From an uncultured Gemmatimonadales bacterium (GTDB taxonomy: Bacteria > Gemmatimonadota > Gemmatimonadetes > JACCXV01 > JAHWKZ01), in contig CAMYLR010000022.1 of the NCBI GenBank assembly GCA_947259315.1, forward strand, positions 1 through 54,866: DNA of 54,866 nucleotides, read 5' to 3'. How positions within the stretch are numbered: the first letter of the stretch is position 1; each line of letters begins with the position of its first letter. The notes beneath the pieces are model-generated. The model was not told the DNA's origin. It saw nothing but the letters and a program-made list of their open reading frames with translations, and made no database searches. Position numbers and translations under genes: made by a program. Shown here piece after piece: positions 8,781 through 17,024 of the stretch.

Positions 8781-10196
8781 TTAGCGTGCTTCTCGGTCAT
8801 ACGGCTCGTCTTCTACGGTAATCGACGAAATCGGTGATGGCGAGCCTCCCCAATCTACCACCTCCTCGGCCCCATCAGGTCCGCTATAGCAACGCGTCGC
8901 CGCTGGGACCCCGCTCTCGGGTGGTCGGGTCAACCCGAGATACGGATAGACCTCCTCCGCCGATAGCCATTCGGGGGTCCGGTCGACGTTCGACGCTAGA
9001 AAACCGACCGACGAGGTGTAGCGGGCCGAACCGTGCGTACCCTGGATGTTGACGATCCCATCAAAAAAGCGGCTGCCGTAGTGATAGCCGTCGTCCAGGC
9101 TCACCAACACGCTGGCCGGACGCTGGGTGTGGTTGGTAAGCGCCTGGTGCACGCGCTCGACGAGGTTCGGGTACTCGTCGCTTGGGCGGTCTCGGAGTGT
9201 TGTGTCTCCATCAGCATCGACCGCACGCATCGTGTCGCCCTCCAGCCACACCGCGAAATCGGCTCCCGAGTATTTTGCGACCGCCCGCGCCACCGCCTCC
9301 TCGCTACCGCACCACGTGTAAAGTTGAATCGAACCCACCAAGCCGTAGGCAGGCGCAACGACATCCTTTGGGCTCTCTATTCGATCCCGCAGGTTGAAAC
9401 CACCATCTTCGAGCGCGTTATCGAGATCGAACATTCGACTCGGCGCGTCGCTCATCCCGTGATCGGAAAACAGCACTACCCGCCGTGCACCCCCACCGGC
9501 TGCCAAGTACGCTTCCAGCACGCGATCGACATGCCGCAAATACTTCTCCAAACCTGTTCTGCCGCGCATGTGTCCCAGCGGGTCGGGCGATCCCAGATAC
9601 AGCACGAGCTCCGGATCATCGCGTGAGTCGAGCTGACGTTCGAACTCCAGTAGCTCGGCCCACGAGACTCGCTCGGGCACGAAGTACGCCGCGCCTCCCC
9701 AAAGGTGTGGCTCCTCCCAATCGAACACCGAATGAAAATCGGCGAACTCCTTGTACCGGCTCGTGAGTCGATCCATCATCCCGCCCCCGATCCGATTCTC
9801 GACCGGGTCGTAGAAACGGTCTTCGTAGGCCGCCGAAGGGCGGGTCTTGAGGAGGGCTGTGAAACTGACGTTGGTTAGTGACGGGAAGGGCGCCACCATC
9901 CGCGACGCCGGGAAGAAAGAGTTGAACAACCCTTCACGCTGGAGGTCGGCGAAGATCTCGTACCGCACGGCATCGATCGCGACGACGAGCACCTGATCGG
10001 GATCCGAATCCGGAAGCGGCGCCTCGATCAACCGCTCTAGGCTGCCGTCGGAAGCCAGCACCTCGAACCGGTCGGTCCGACCGTCGCCGTCGACGTCCAC
10101 TTGGCGGACGATCGAACTCGTCGCCGAGGTCGTCCGACACGCCAGCGATACGAGCAGTGGCGCGACAAGCCAAACGCCGCGCAGACGCAGTTTCAC
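8781..10196 (-). CDS. Lipoprotein phosphodiesterase / nucleotide pyrophosphatase (alkaline phosphatase superfamily)
   Basis: A 471-residue protein starting at GTG 10196, which overlaps the SNF stop as GTGA. A longer open frame upstream is only the antisense-free shadow of the SNF gene. A lipoprotein signal ends in L-V-S-L-A-C (Cys about residue 20). Just after it, V-D-V-D-G-D-G-R-T-D-R-F looks like a calcium-binding D-x-D-G-D-G loop. The catalytic domain starts at V-V-A-I-D-A-V-R (metal Asp); the nucleophile is probably the Thr or Ser in F-P-S-L-T-N-V-S-F. Later ligands are D-P-L-G-H-M and F-S-D-H-G-M-S, with G-T-H-G-S near the C-terminus. This is the type I phosphodiesterase/nucleotide pyrophosphatase fold, on the outer side of a membrane. 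The substrate (nucleotide, phospholipid or other diester) cannot be told. It lies inside an amino-acid and 2-oxoacid oxidation run, with no obvious link. Confidence 0.88.
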   Translation of the reverse strand: MKLRLRGVWLVAPLLVSLACRTTSATSSIVRQVDVDGDGRTDRFEVLASDGSLERLIEAPLPDSDPDQVLVVAIDAVRYEIFADLQREGLFNSFFPASRMVAPFPSLTNVSFTALLKTRPSAAYEDRFYDPVENRIGGGMMDRLTSRYKEFADFHSVFDWEEPHLWGGAAYFVPERVSWAELLEFERQLDSRDDPELVLYLGSPDPLGHMRGRTGLEKYLRHVDRVLEAYLAAGGGARRVVLFSDHGMSDAPSRMFDLDNALEDGGFNLRDRIESPKDVVAPAYGLVGSIQLYTWCGSEEAVARAVAKYSGADFAVWLEGDTMRAVDADGDTTLRDRPSDEYPNLVERVHQALTNHTQRPASVLVSLDDGYHYGSRFFDGIVNIQGTHGSARYTSSVGFLASNVDRTPEWLSAEEVYPYLGLTRPPESGVPAATRCYSGPDGAEEVVDWGGSPSPISSITVEDEPYDREAR

Positions 10197-11587
10197 CCGA
10201 TCAACGAGTAGATGAGCTGGCCCAGAATCAACACGATCGCAACCGGACATACGAACCGTATCAAGAACGCCCACGTGCGGCCCAACGGAAACTTGCCATC
10301 GTTGACGCGCACTTCTTCGCCGGCCGCACTTATGCCCCACACCCAACCGACGAACAAGCTTATGAAGAGCGCCCCGATGACCAACGCATACTGGCCAAAG
10401 ATCGTGAACAAGAAGGTCAAGAAATCGAGCCCGACGACTGGGAGCGAAGAGAGCCATCCGACGGCGCCGTTGGCCAGCGCGCTCGGGACCGCGATCAGAA
10501 ACGCGAGGCCGCCCAGCATGATCGCCGCTCGGTGGCGTGGCACTTTGCGCTCGTCGGTCAACCAGGCCACGGTGACCTCGAGCAGCGAAACGCTCGACGT
10601 CAGCGCTGCGATAGCGAGCAACAGGAAGAAACCGGTCCCAAAGATCACCCCGCCGTAAGGCTCGGGCGGGATCGATCCAAACAGCGATGTCAGGACGACA
10701 AAGACCATCCCCGCGCCGCCGACGCCTGGTTCGAGCCCAGCGTAAAAGAGCGTCGGGAAGATGATCAGGCCAGCCAGGATAGCGATCGACGTATCGAACG
10801 CCGTCACCCACGCTGCCGACGATACCAAATCGTCCTTCTTCGACACGTAGGAGCCGTAGGTGATCATCGCCCCCATGCCGAGGCTCAGGCTGAAGAACGC
10901 CTGGCCGATGGCAGCCAGCACGACCCCGCCCGTGACCTTGCTGAAGTCGGGCTTGAAGTAGAACTCGAGACCGGCGCCGGCTCCCGGAAGGGTGACCGCG
11001 CGGATCGCCAATAGGACGAGTAGCACCGCGAGCAGCGGCATGAGCACCTTTGTCCAACGCTCGATGCCATCCCGTACACCGCCGAAGACGACCGCGATCG
11101 TGATGATCATAAACGCCAGGTGCCACCCGATGGCGGCCACCGGGTTGCCAGCGACATCGGCGAAGATCGCCGCTGTATCGGCCCCGGCACCAAATGTTCC
11201 GGTGATCGTCTTCAAGATGTACGCCAGCGTCCAACCCGCGATCACCGTGTAGAAGCTCAGGATCACGACGCCGGTCAAGACGCCCAATCCGCCCACCATC
11301 ACCCACGCCGACCGTGGCGCCAACGCCTTGAACGCTCCCACCGGATTGCGCAATGTCCGGCGCCCCAGGATCAACTCGGCCAGCATCACCGGCGCACCGA
11401 TAAACGCCACACCGCCCAAGTAAACGAGCAGGAACGCGGCTCCGCCGTTTTGCCCTGCAACCGTCGGAAACCCCCAGATGTTCCCGAGCCCAACCGCACT
11501 TCCGGCGGCGGCGAGGATAAACGCGATTTTGGAACCCCAAGTAGCGCGGCCAGCTTGTGTCCTTGAACCGCCGACGTCAGTAGCCAA
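10193..11587 (-). CDS. SNF-family sodium-dependent transporter (NSS)
   Basis: A 464-residue neurotransmitter:sodium symporter family protein. I place the start at TTG 11587: AAGGAGG lies four bases upstream, the N-terminal family signature (W-G-S-K-I-A-F-I-L-A-A-A-G-S-A-V-G-L-G-N, at residues 16-35) follows at the right distance, and the ORF extension to 11809 reads through the E1 beta 3' end in a non-coding frame. The start overlaps the E1 beta stop by 11 bases. About 11-12 helices are visible, with G-N-I-W-G-F-P in the unwound part of helix 1 as in LeuT-type Na+/leucine sites. Bacterial members import amino acids with Na+. Its position between PDH E1 beta and the phosphodiesterase suggests it supplies an amino acid to the pathway; which one is unknown. 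Confidence 0.92.
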   Translation of the reverse strand: MATDVGGSRTQAGRATWGSKIAFILAAAGSAVGLGNIWGFPTVAGQNGGAAFLLVYLGGVAFIGAPVMLAELILGRRTLRNPVGAFKALAPRSAWVMVGGLGVLTGVVILSFYTVIAGWTLAYILKTITGTFGAGADTAAIFADVAGNPVAAIGWHLAFMIITIAVVFGGVRDGIERWTKVLMPLLAVLLVLLAIRAVTLPGAGAGLEFYFKPDFSKVTGGVVLAAIGQAFFSLSLGMGAMITYGSYVSKKDDLVSSAAWVTAFDTSIAILAGLIIFPTLFYAGLEPGVGGAGMVFVVLTSLFGSIPPEPYGGVIFGTGFFLLLAIAALTSSVSLLEVTVAWLTDERKVPRHRAAIMLGGLAFLIAVPSALANGAVGWLSSLPVVGLDFLTFLFTIFGQYALVIGALFISLFVGWVWGISAAGEEVRVNDGKFPLGRTWAFLIRFVCPVAIVLILGQLIYSLIG

Positions 11588-12569
11588 GAAGCCTCCTTGT
11601 GATCTCGAGCACGTCGCTCTTTCCGGGCAGATAATGATCTTCCAACGGCGGACTGTAGGGCACCGGGGTATCCGGCGCAGTGACACGAACGATCGGCGCC
11701 TCCAGGTATTCAAACGCTTTCTCGGCGATCGTGGCCGCGATCTCAGCGCCAAAGCCACCCGTCCGCGGTGCCTCGTGGAGGACGATCGCTTTCCCGGTGC
11801 GTGCCACACTCGTTAGCACCGTCTCTTCGTCGAACGGCACCAAACTCCGAAGGTCCACCACTTCGACCTCAGCCCCGTCCGCGGCCAACTCTTCGGCCGC
11901 CTCGAGCGCAACGTGAACCATCGCCGCGTACGTCACGATGCTCAGGTCGCGTCCCGGACGAGCGATTCGCGCGCTTCCGAGCGGGACCACGAAATCTTCG
12001 TCGGGTAGATCTTCCTTGATCCTACGATAGAGATACTTGTGCTCTTGGTAGATAACGGGGTCGTCGTCCCGGATCGCGGCCTTGATCAACCCCTTGGCGT
12101 CATACGCGGTTGCCGGGCAGACGACCTTGAGGCCGGCGGTGTGAGCGTAGTACGACTCGGCTTGGCCCGAGTGAAAAGGCCCGCCGCGAACGCCGCCCCC
12201 AGCCGGACCGCGAACCACGATCGGAACCGCTGCGCCCCACCGATAGCGGTTCTTGGCCGCGACGTTGGTCAGCATATCGAACCCGCAGCTCATGAAGTCG
12301 ATGAACTGCATCTCAGCCACCGGTCGCATCCCCATCAAGGCAGCACCGACCGCGGCACCGATGATGGCGCCTTCGGAAATCGGGGTGTCGATGATCCGGT
12401 GCTCGCCAAAGCGGTCGAGAAATCCGTCGGTGACCTTGAATGCGCCACCGTACAGCCCGATGTCCTCGCCGAGCATGAAGACCGAATCATCAGCCTGCAT
12501 CTCCTCCCACAAGCCCTGCCGAATCGCCTCCAGGTACGTCGTCTCGCCGCCACGCTCGGGTGCGCTCAT
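11577..12569 (-). CDS. Pyruvate/2-oxoacid dehydrogenase E1 beta subunit
   Basis: A 330-residue E1 beta. I choose ATG 12569 (M-S-A-P-E-R) because it overlaps the upstream stop as ATGA; a longer in-frame ATG lies 18 bases upstream. Motifs: T-Y-L-E-A-I-R-Q-G-L-W-E-E-M, L-G-E-D-I-G-L-Y-G-G-A-F-K-V-T, I-D-T-P-I-S-E, E-M-Q-F-I-D-F-M and Q-E-H-K-Y-L-Y-R-R. The length and unfused arrangement match alpha2-beta2 E1 enzymes. It pairs with the E1 alpha at 12925-14001, but a lipoprotein gene lies between the two subunit genes. It is clearly distinct in sequence from the beta half at 3250-4449 (V-F-N-S-P-L-A-E there, I-D-T-P-I-S-E here), so the cell has two E1 systems. Confidence 0.95.
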   Translation of the reverse strand: MSAPERGGETTYLEAIRQGLWEEMQADDSVFMLGEDIGLYGGAFKVTDGFLDRFGEHRIIDTPISEGAIIGAAVGAALMGMRPVAEMQFIDFMSCGFDMLTNVAAKNRYRWGAAVPIVVRGPAGGGVRGGPFHSGQAESYYAHTAGLKVVCPATAYDAKGLIKAAIRDDDPVIYQEHKYLYRRIKEDLPDEDFVVPLGSARIARPGRDLSIVTYAAMVHVALEAAEELAADGAEVEVVDLRSLVPFDEETVLTSVARTGKAIVLHEAPRTGGFGAEIAATIAEKAFEYLEAPIVRVTAPDTPVPYSPPLEDHYLPGKSDVLEITRRLLGY

Positions 12570-12916
12570 GGACGCCACTGCCCCCACTCGCGGCGGATTT
12601 CGATCACGACGCCGTCGTCACCTTGCATCGAGACGAGCTTTACCCGGTAAGGTCTGACCTTGGCCTCGGCGCCGGCGAGACTCACCTGATATTCTCCCGC
12701 CTCATCGTGTGACACCAGGGACAGCGTGGCTTCGTTCGTGCCGACACCAACCAATATCACTTCGAGCCCCCGCCCATCGACGTGAGCCGCCTCGCCAACG
12801 CGAAGCTCGACCTCTGTCTTCCAGATCTCTTCGCCGGGCAGGTTCGATACACCACTCTCCCCAACGGTGACCGTACACGCCGTGGCAACGAGACCCGTCA
12901 TCGAGGCCAGATTCAC
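12566..12916 (-). CDS. Small lipoprotein, paralogue of the one at 14011-14379
   Basis: About 116 residues from GTG 12916 (9 bases after the E1 alpha stop) or 111 from ATG 12901. Either start gives a short signal ending at the likely lipidated Cys in V-A-T-A-C. Starts further upstream would lie inside E1 alpha. The mature part has W-K-T-E-V-E-L-R-V-G-E-A-A-H-V-D, a strand-rich middle and P-Y-R-V-K-L-V near the end. The second lipoprotein in this operon shows the same order: W-Q-E-E-V-F-L-R-V-G-D-S-A-E-V-D, then A-P-Y-V-V-R-V. They therefore look like diverged duplicates, probably with a small beta-sandwich. I know no named family for them. The stop overlaps the E1 beta start (ATGA), so translation is coupled. 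A role near the envelope, such as assisting the transporters, is conjecture. Confidence 0.78.
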   Translation of the reverse strand: MNLASMTGLVATACTVTVGESGVSNLPGEEIWKTEVELRVGEAAHVDGRGLEVILVGVGTNEATLSLVSHDEAGEYQVSLAGAEAKVRPYRVKLVSMQGDDGVVIEIRREWGQWRP

Positions 12917-12924
12917 GAGCCGAT

Positions 12925-14001
12925 TCAGTGCCCGATCTCCTGCGAGAAGTCGTGGAAGTTGGGGTGCGGGTGCGGCCATCGGGGCGTTGACCAAACACCT
13001 TCCAAGACACTCTTCGGATCGGGCATCGGGGCGGCTTCCGCCTCGGCCACAGCCTCATCCAACTGAGCCCCGACCTTGGCCTCGATCATCTCGACCTGCT
13101 CGGCCGTCACGATGCCGGCCGACAATACGTAGCGGTGGTATCGATCGATCGGATCGAGCGCCTCCCACTGTTCGATCTCGCCCTCCGGCACGTACCGCTG
13201 ATCGTCGTGCTCGGCGTGACCTTTGCGCCGGTACGTCTTGACTTCGATCAATGTCGGTCCGCCACCACCGCGGGCCCGATCAACGGCGCGACGTGCGGCT
13301 GCGTACGACTGCAGCACATCATTGCCATCGACCTGTTCTCCCGCACAACCGTAACCCGGTGCCCGATCGACCATGTCGCGATTGCCCATTTGTATCGGCG
13401 TCGGGGTCGAGTACGCGTAGCAGTTATCCTCGGCGACGAGGATCACCGGAAGCTGTTGTGCGCATATCAGATTCCACCCCTCGTGCGCGGCGCCGGTAGA
13501 GAACCCGCCGTCGCCGATATACGTCATGCACACGAGGTCTTCGCTTCGGATCCGAGCTGCCAGCGCGACACCGGCGATCACCGAGATCATGTCGCCAAGC
13601 ATCGAAACCGGTCCGATAAAGTCGTGTTCGAGGTCGCCAAAGTGGACATTGAGATCCTTGCCACCCGAGGGTCCCGTCCCTTTGGCCATGTACTGTTTCA
13701 GGATGTCGACCGGCTCCACGCCTTTGACCAGGATCGATCCCAGATTGCGTATCAGCGGTGACATATAATCACCGTCGCGGAGCGCGTAGGCGGTGCCGAC
13801 CGACTCCGCCTCTTGGCCCAATGAGCGATAGACGCCGCCAACCACCCGACCTTGGCGGTACAGGTTGACGAGCCGCTCCTCCAACCGACGGTTGAGAAGC
13901 ATGTACCAGTAGAGATCTAAGTGCTCAGTTCGCTCGATCACGAGATCATCGGGAACGACGATCTCCGGAGTTCCGCTGGCAACGGCGCTCGAGTCAGGCA
14001 C
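12925..14001 (-). CDS. Pyruvate/2-oxoacid dehydrogenase E1 alpha subunit
   Basis: A 358-residue E1 alpha of normal length. The ThDP motif is I-G-D-G-G-F-S-T-G-A-A-H-E-G-W-N-L ending in A-E-D-N-C-Y-A-Y-S-T. Other features are Y-R-S-L-G-Q-E-A near residue 58, G-P-S-G-G-K-D-L-N-V-H-F near 110, and T-Y-R-R-K-G-H-A-E-H-D-D, the phosphorylation-loop region with the catalytic His. The C-terminus is helical and ends in H-P-H-P-N-F-H-D-F. It starts 9 bases after the upstream lipoprotein stop. With the E1 beta it decarboxylates pyruvate or a related 2-oxoacid and acylates the E2 lipoyl group. Context with amino-acid symporters and an arginine-deiminase-like enzyme suggests use in amino-acid oxidation; sequence alone does not separate pyruvate from branched-chain substrates. 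Confidence 0.95.
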   Translation of the reverse strand: MPDSSAVASGTPEIVVPDDLVIERTEHLDLYWYMLLNRRLEERLVNLYRQGRVVGGVYRSLGQEAESVGTAYALRDGDYMSPLIRNLGSILVKGVEPVDILKQYMAKGTGPSGGKDLNVHFGDLEHDFIGPVSMLGDMISVIAGVALAARIRSEDLVCMTYIGDGGFSTGAAHEGWNLICAQQLPVILVAEDNCYAYSTPTPIQMGNRDMVDRAPGYGCAGEQVDGNDVLQSYAAARRAVDRARGGGGPTLIEVKTYRRKGHAEHDDQRYVPEGEIEQWEALDPIDRYHRYVLSAGIVTAEQVEMIEAKVGAQLDEAVAEAEAAPMPDPKSVLEGVWSTPRWPHPHPNFHDFSQEIGH

Positions 14002-14010
14002 GTGGCGGCG

Positions 14011-14379
14011 CTACTCCCGGTACACCAGGAACCGAGCCGAGTCCGCTCCAGGGAACCCGATCACGCGGACGACGTAGGGTGCGAGTCGGACCGCTTTGGA
14101 CAGATCCGTCTGCCGGACGACCTTGATTCGGTCGCGTGCCTCCTCGCCGCTGGCGTTTTTCAGCTCGATCGTAACGAACGCAACTCGATCGCCAGGCTCG
14201 TAGACCGGCATCGCCACCAGCAGGCTACCGCTATCGACCTCAGCGCTGTCCCCGACGCGGAGAAAAACCTCCTCCTGCCACTCCTCGGCGTCGGGACGAC
14301 GATCCTCTTGCGACCGCGGGCAGGCCGCCCCGATCATCACTACCGCGAGTAATCCTGCCGCAAGGCTTCGCAATATCAT
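14011..14379 (-). CDS. Small lipoprotein, paralogue of the one at 12566-12916
   Basis: 122 residues from ATG 14379, which overlaps the AGCS stop as ATGA; a longer frame upstream runs into the symporter gene and is not needed. A clear lipoprotein signal (M-I-L-R-S-L-A-A-G-L-L-A-V-V then I-G-A-A-C) gives a lipidated Cys near residue 20. The mature region begins with a charged linker and has E-W-Q-E-E-V-F-L-R-V-G-D-S-A-E-V-D, then predicted strands with D-R-V-A-F-V-T-I-E-L and ends A-P-Y-V-V-R-V-I-G-F. The same pattern occurs in the lipoprotein on the other side of E1 alpha. No database family comes to mind. Conserved placement in the operon suggests a shared, envelope-located role. Confidence 0.82.
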   Translation of the reverse strand: MILRSLAAGLLAVVMIGAACPRSQEDRRPDAEEWQEEVFLRVGDSAEVDSGSLLVAMPVYEPGDRVAFVTIELKNASGEEARDRIKVVRQTDLSKAVRLAPYVVRVIGFPGADSARFLVYRE

Positions 14380-16118
14380 CGCTTCGCCTTTTTCTCTTCG
14401 CGTAGACGTTTGTGTACCTCGTAATTCTCGCGCCACGGTTCGCGCTCGAAATAGCTTCGCGTCGCCGCACGGACCCGGGGCGACAGCAAGAAGATCCCGA
14501 GCAAGTTCGGGAGAATCACGATCCCCAGGAAAACGTCGCCCATCGCCCAGATAGCGGCAAGCGGGGCGACCGCGCCTACGAAGTGCATCGTCACGAACGC
14601 CATCTTGTATGGCAAGACGGCTTTGGAGCCGAACAGGTAGAAAGCACAGCGATCACCGTAGTAGCTCCAGCTTATCGCCGTCGAGATCGCGAAAAGCAAC
14701 ACGCTGACGAGCACGATCAGCCCGCCCCAAGATCCGGGCAGCCCACGCTCGAAGCCAAGCTGAGTGAGCGGTGCCGCGCTCTCAACCGCCGGCCCGTGAA
14801 GCGACGAGTACGTCGAGCCGTCCTGGGCGGTTGCGGTTGCCGAGCTGGGGTCGACGCGACCCGTAAACGGACGGGTCATTTCCGGGTCGGTGAAGAGCTC
14901 CAATACCGCCACTTCGTGCCACGCGATCATCGCCTGACCCGTCGTGGCGATCGGCTCACCGTTTTCGACCAGGATCTCGGCCGGCGAGCCGACGCTCTCG
15001 AAACCACCGTCTTCGTTCTGGGTTACGTACGATAGATCTCCACCCGAGAGCGTGATCTCGGTGGGCACGGCCTCATTCCAAACCCCGGTCGTGATGATGA
15101 CCAGCGCGGTCATCGTGCAGATCACGATCGTATCGATGAACGGTTCGAGGAGTGCCACCACACCTTCTGATACCGGCTCATCGGTCTTGGCGGCGGCGTG
15201 AGCGATCGGGGCCGACCCCTGACCGGCCTCGTTGCTGAACAGACCCCGGCGAACACCCCACATCATCGTGACCAGGAATGCGCCCACTCCGGTCCCGGCA
15301 ACGCCGGCTGTCGGGTTGAACGCCTCGGTCAGAATCAGCTTGATGCTGGGCAGTATCGCACCCGCGTTGGTGAGCAGGATGAATAGTGCCCCGGTCACGT
15401 AAATCGCCGCCATCACGGGAGCCATAACTCCGGTCACTTTTCCGATCCGCGTGATCCCACCCAAGATTACCAACGCAACGACAGTTGCGGTCACAAAACC
15501 GGTGATCCAAACGGGGATGCCGTACGTCGTGAGCATCGTATCGGCAACCGTGTTGGCCTGAATGGCGTTACCGGTAAAGAACGCCGTTATCCCCAGAATG
15601 AACGCGAAAAACACCGCCAACGGCTTCCACTTCGAGCCCAATCCGCGCTCGATGTAGTACATCGGACCGCCGGCAACCGTGCCCTCCCACTTATGAGCGT
15701 CGAGATCCGGCGCCGTGACCGACCGGAACTGCTGAGCCAGGGTCACCTCGGTGTATTTGGTCGCCATGCCCAGGAACGCCGTAACCCACATCCAGAAAAC
15801 CGCTCCCGGCCCACCGAAGTGGATCGCGATCGCCACGCCGGCGATGTTGCCTATCCCGACGGTGGCCGATAGCGCGGTGGTGAGCGCCTGGAAGTGCGAT
15901 ACGTCACCGGGTTCGTTTGGATCGTCGTACCGACCGCTGGTCACAGCGAACCCGTGACCAAGTCGCCGAACCTGCAGGAACCCCATATAGATCGTCAGGT
16001 AGATCCCAACGCCGAGAAGTGCGATAACGACGAACGGTATCTTCTCGCCCTGAACCGGGATCCCCGATTCCCAAACGATGCCTCCCAGTACGTCGACCAT
16101 ACGTTGAAAGAATTCCAT
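14376..16118 (-). CDS. AGCS-family sodium:alanine/glycine symporter with an inserted loop domain
   Basis: A 580-residue AGCS (Na+:alanine or glycine) symporter. Family hallmarks are H-F-Q-A-L-T-T-A-L-S-A-T-V-G-I-G-N-I-A-G-V near residue 75, F-W-M-W-V-T-A-F-L-G-M-A-T-K-Y, G-G-P-M-Y-Y-I and R-R-G-L-F-S-N-E-A-G-Q-G-S-A near 305. About ten or eleven helices are visible. Most members are 440-500 residues; the excess here is a stretch of about 100 residues (roughly 355-465) rich in Asp, Glu, Ser and Thr between two helices, probably outside the membrane. It follows ctlX by 12 bases, with AGGAG before the ATG. It should import small amino acids with Na+. The last codons overlap the next start (ATGA). 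Confidence 0.93.
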   Translation of the reverse strand: MEFFQRMVDVLGGIVWESGIPVQGEKIPFVVIALLGVGIYLTIYMGFLQVRRLGHGFAVTSGRYDDPNEPGDVSHFQALTTALSATVGIGNIAGVAIAIHFGGPGAVFWMWVTAFLGMATKYTEVTLAQQFRSVTAPDLDAHKWEGTVAGGPMYYIERGLGSKWKPLAVFFAFILGITAFFTGNAIQANTVADTMLTTYGIPVWITGFVTATVVALVILGGITRIGKVTGVMAPVMAAIYVTGALFILLTNAGAILPSIKLILTEAFNPTAGVAGTGVGAFLVTMMWGVRRGLFSNEAGQGSAPIAHAAAKTDEPVSEGVVALLEPFIDTIVICTMTALVIITTGVWNEAVPTEITLSGGDLSYVTQNEDGGFESVGSPAEILVENGEPIATTGQAMIAWHEVAVLELFTDPEMTRPFTGRVDPSSATATAQDGSTYSSLHGPAVESAAPLTQLGFERGLPGSWGGLIVLVSVLLFAISTAISWSYYGDRCAFYLFGSKAVLPYKMAFVTMHFVGAVAPLAAIWAMGDVFLGIVILPNLLGIFLLSPRVRAATRSYFEREPWRENYEVHKRLREEKKAKR

Positions 16119-16130
16119 CTACGCTCCTGG

Positions 16131-17024
16131 TCAGTTGAGTTCAGCCAGCATGCAGCGAGCGCTGCCGCCACCATGCTTTTCGATCGTATCCAGCGAAACC
16201 GAAACAAAATAGGCGGATTTCTGAATCGCGGACCGTTGCTCATCGGTGAACGCCCGAGCGGCACGGCTGGAGCCAACCAACAATCGATCACCGCTGGCGT
16301 TCTCGAGCTCCAGCACGTTACCGCAGAATTCATGCATCTGATCGATCGTAATATCGATCACCTCACGCCCTGACTGCTCGAGTCGCGCGTGTACGTCGTC
16401 CCGACTCGACGGTTCCACCGCCTCGAGGCACACGACGGCGAAGTCCGAGCCGAGGCTCAGCACGACGTTGGTGTGATACACCACCCTTCCCTCCCTGTCG
16501 TGACTGGTAAACAAAACCGGCGTGACATCGAATAGCCGGCACCACTCGTGCACCAGGTCGCTATGCGTGCGCGATGACTCGCTGGCGTATACGACTCGCT
16601 CTCGATCATCGATTACGAGGCTCCCCGTTCCCTCGAGAAACTGGCCTCGCTCCTCGGCCGCTGAAAGATCGATGACTTCATCGTATCGGTCGTTCAAATA
16701 AGCCACGATCTCCGGTCTTCTTTCGCGCCGGCGATTCTCGGCCTTCAAGGGGTAGACGACGACACGCCCGTCTCGATGTGTGCTGAACCAGTTGTTGGGA
16801 AAAGTCGCGTCGGGAGAGCCCTCTCGTTGAGCCGCAAAAGTGACCACTTCCACGTTTCGCTCCAACAGGGTGTCTCGAAACTCTCGGAACTCCGCTCTGG
16901 CGCTGGTCTCGACGCTCTCGCGCCAACCTTCGGTCGCGGCGAGTTGAAATGCGTTATCCCGTTGCGTCTCGGGATTTGATCCGAAACCGATCGGTTCGAC
17001 CATGAGAACGCCACGCGCCGCCAT
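16131..17024 (-). CDS. ctlX: CtlX-type amidinotransferase-superfamily hydrolase
   Basis: A 297-residue guanidine-modifying-superfamily enzyme. Motifs in order: M-V-E-P-I-G-F-G-S-N-P-E-T near the N-terminus, F-P-N-N-W-F-S-T-H near residue 78, E-G-T-G-S-L near 133, V-Y-H-T-N-V-V-L-S near 183 (catalytic His) and G-G-G-S-A-R-C-M-L-A-E at the C-terminus with the nucleophilic Cys. This set matches the arginine-deiminase-related group named citrulline utilization hydrolase (CtlX), which is thought to hydrolyse citrulline or a related ureido or guanidino amino acid. It is the first gene of the ten-gene minus-strand run, with GGAG before the ATG. Its pairing with two Na+:amino-acid symporters and PDH supports amino-acid catabolism. 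The exact substrate is an inference from the family name. Confidence 0.87.
   Translation of the reverse strand: MAARGVLMVEPIGFGSNPETQRDNAFQLAATEGWRESVETSARAEFREFRDTLLERNVEVVTFAAQREGSPDATFPNNWFSTHRDGRVVVYPLKAENRRRERRPEIVAYLNDRYDEVIDLSAAEERGQFLEGTGSLVIDDRERVVYASESSRTHSDLVHEWCRLFDVTPVLFTSHDREGRVVYHTNVVLSLGSDFAVVCLEAVEPSSRDDVHARLEQSGREVIDITIDQMHEFCGNVLELENASGDRLLVGSSRAARAFTDEQRSAIQKSAYFVSVSLDTIEKHGGGSARCMLAELN

Noticed and set aside
10197-11540. Long open frame that extends the phosphodiesterase to 919 residues
   Set aside because: The extra part is out of frame with the SNF symporter gene, rich in Arg and Gly, and has no domain; the lipoprotein signal begins at GTG 10196.
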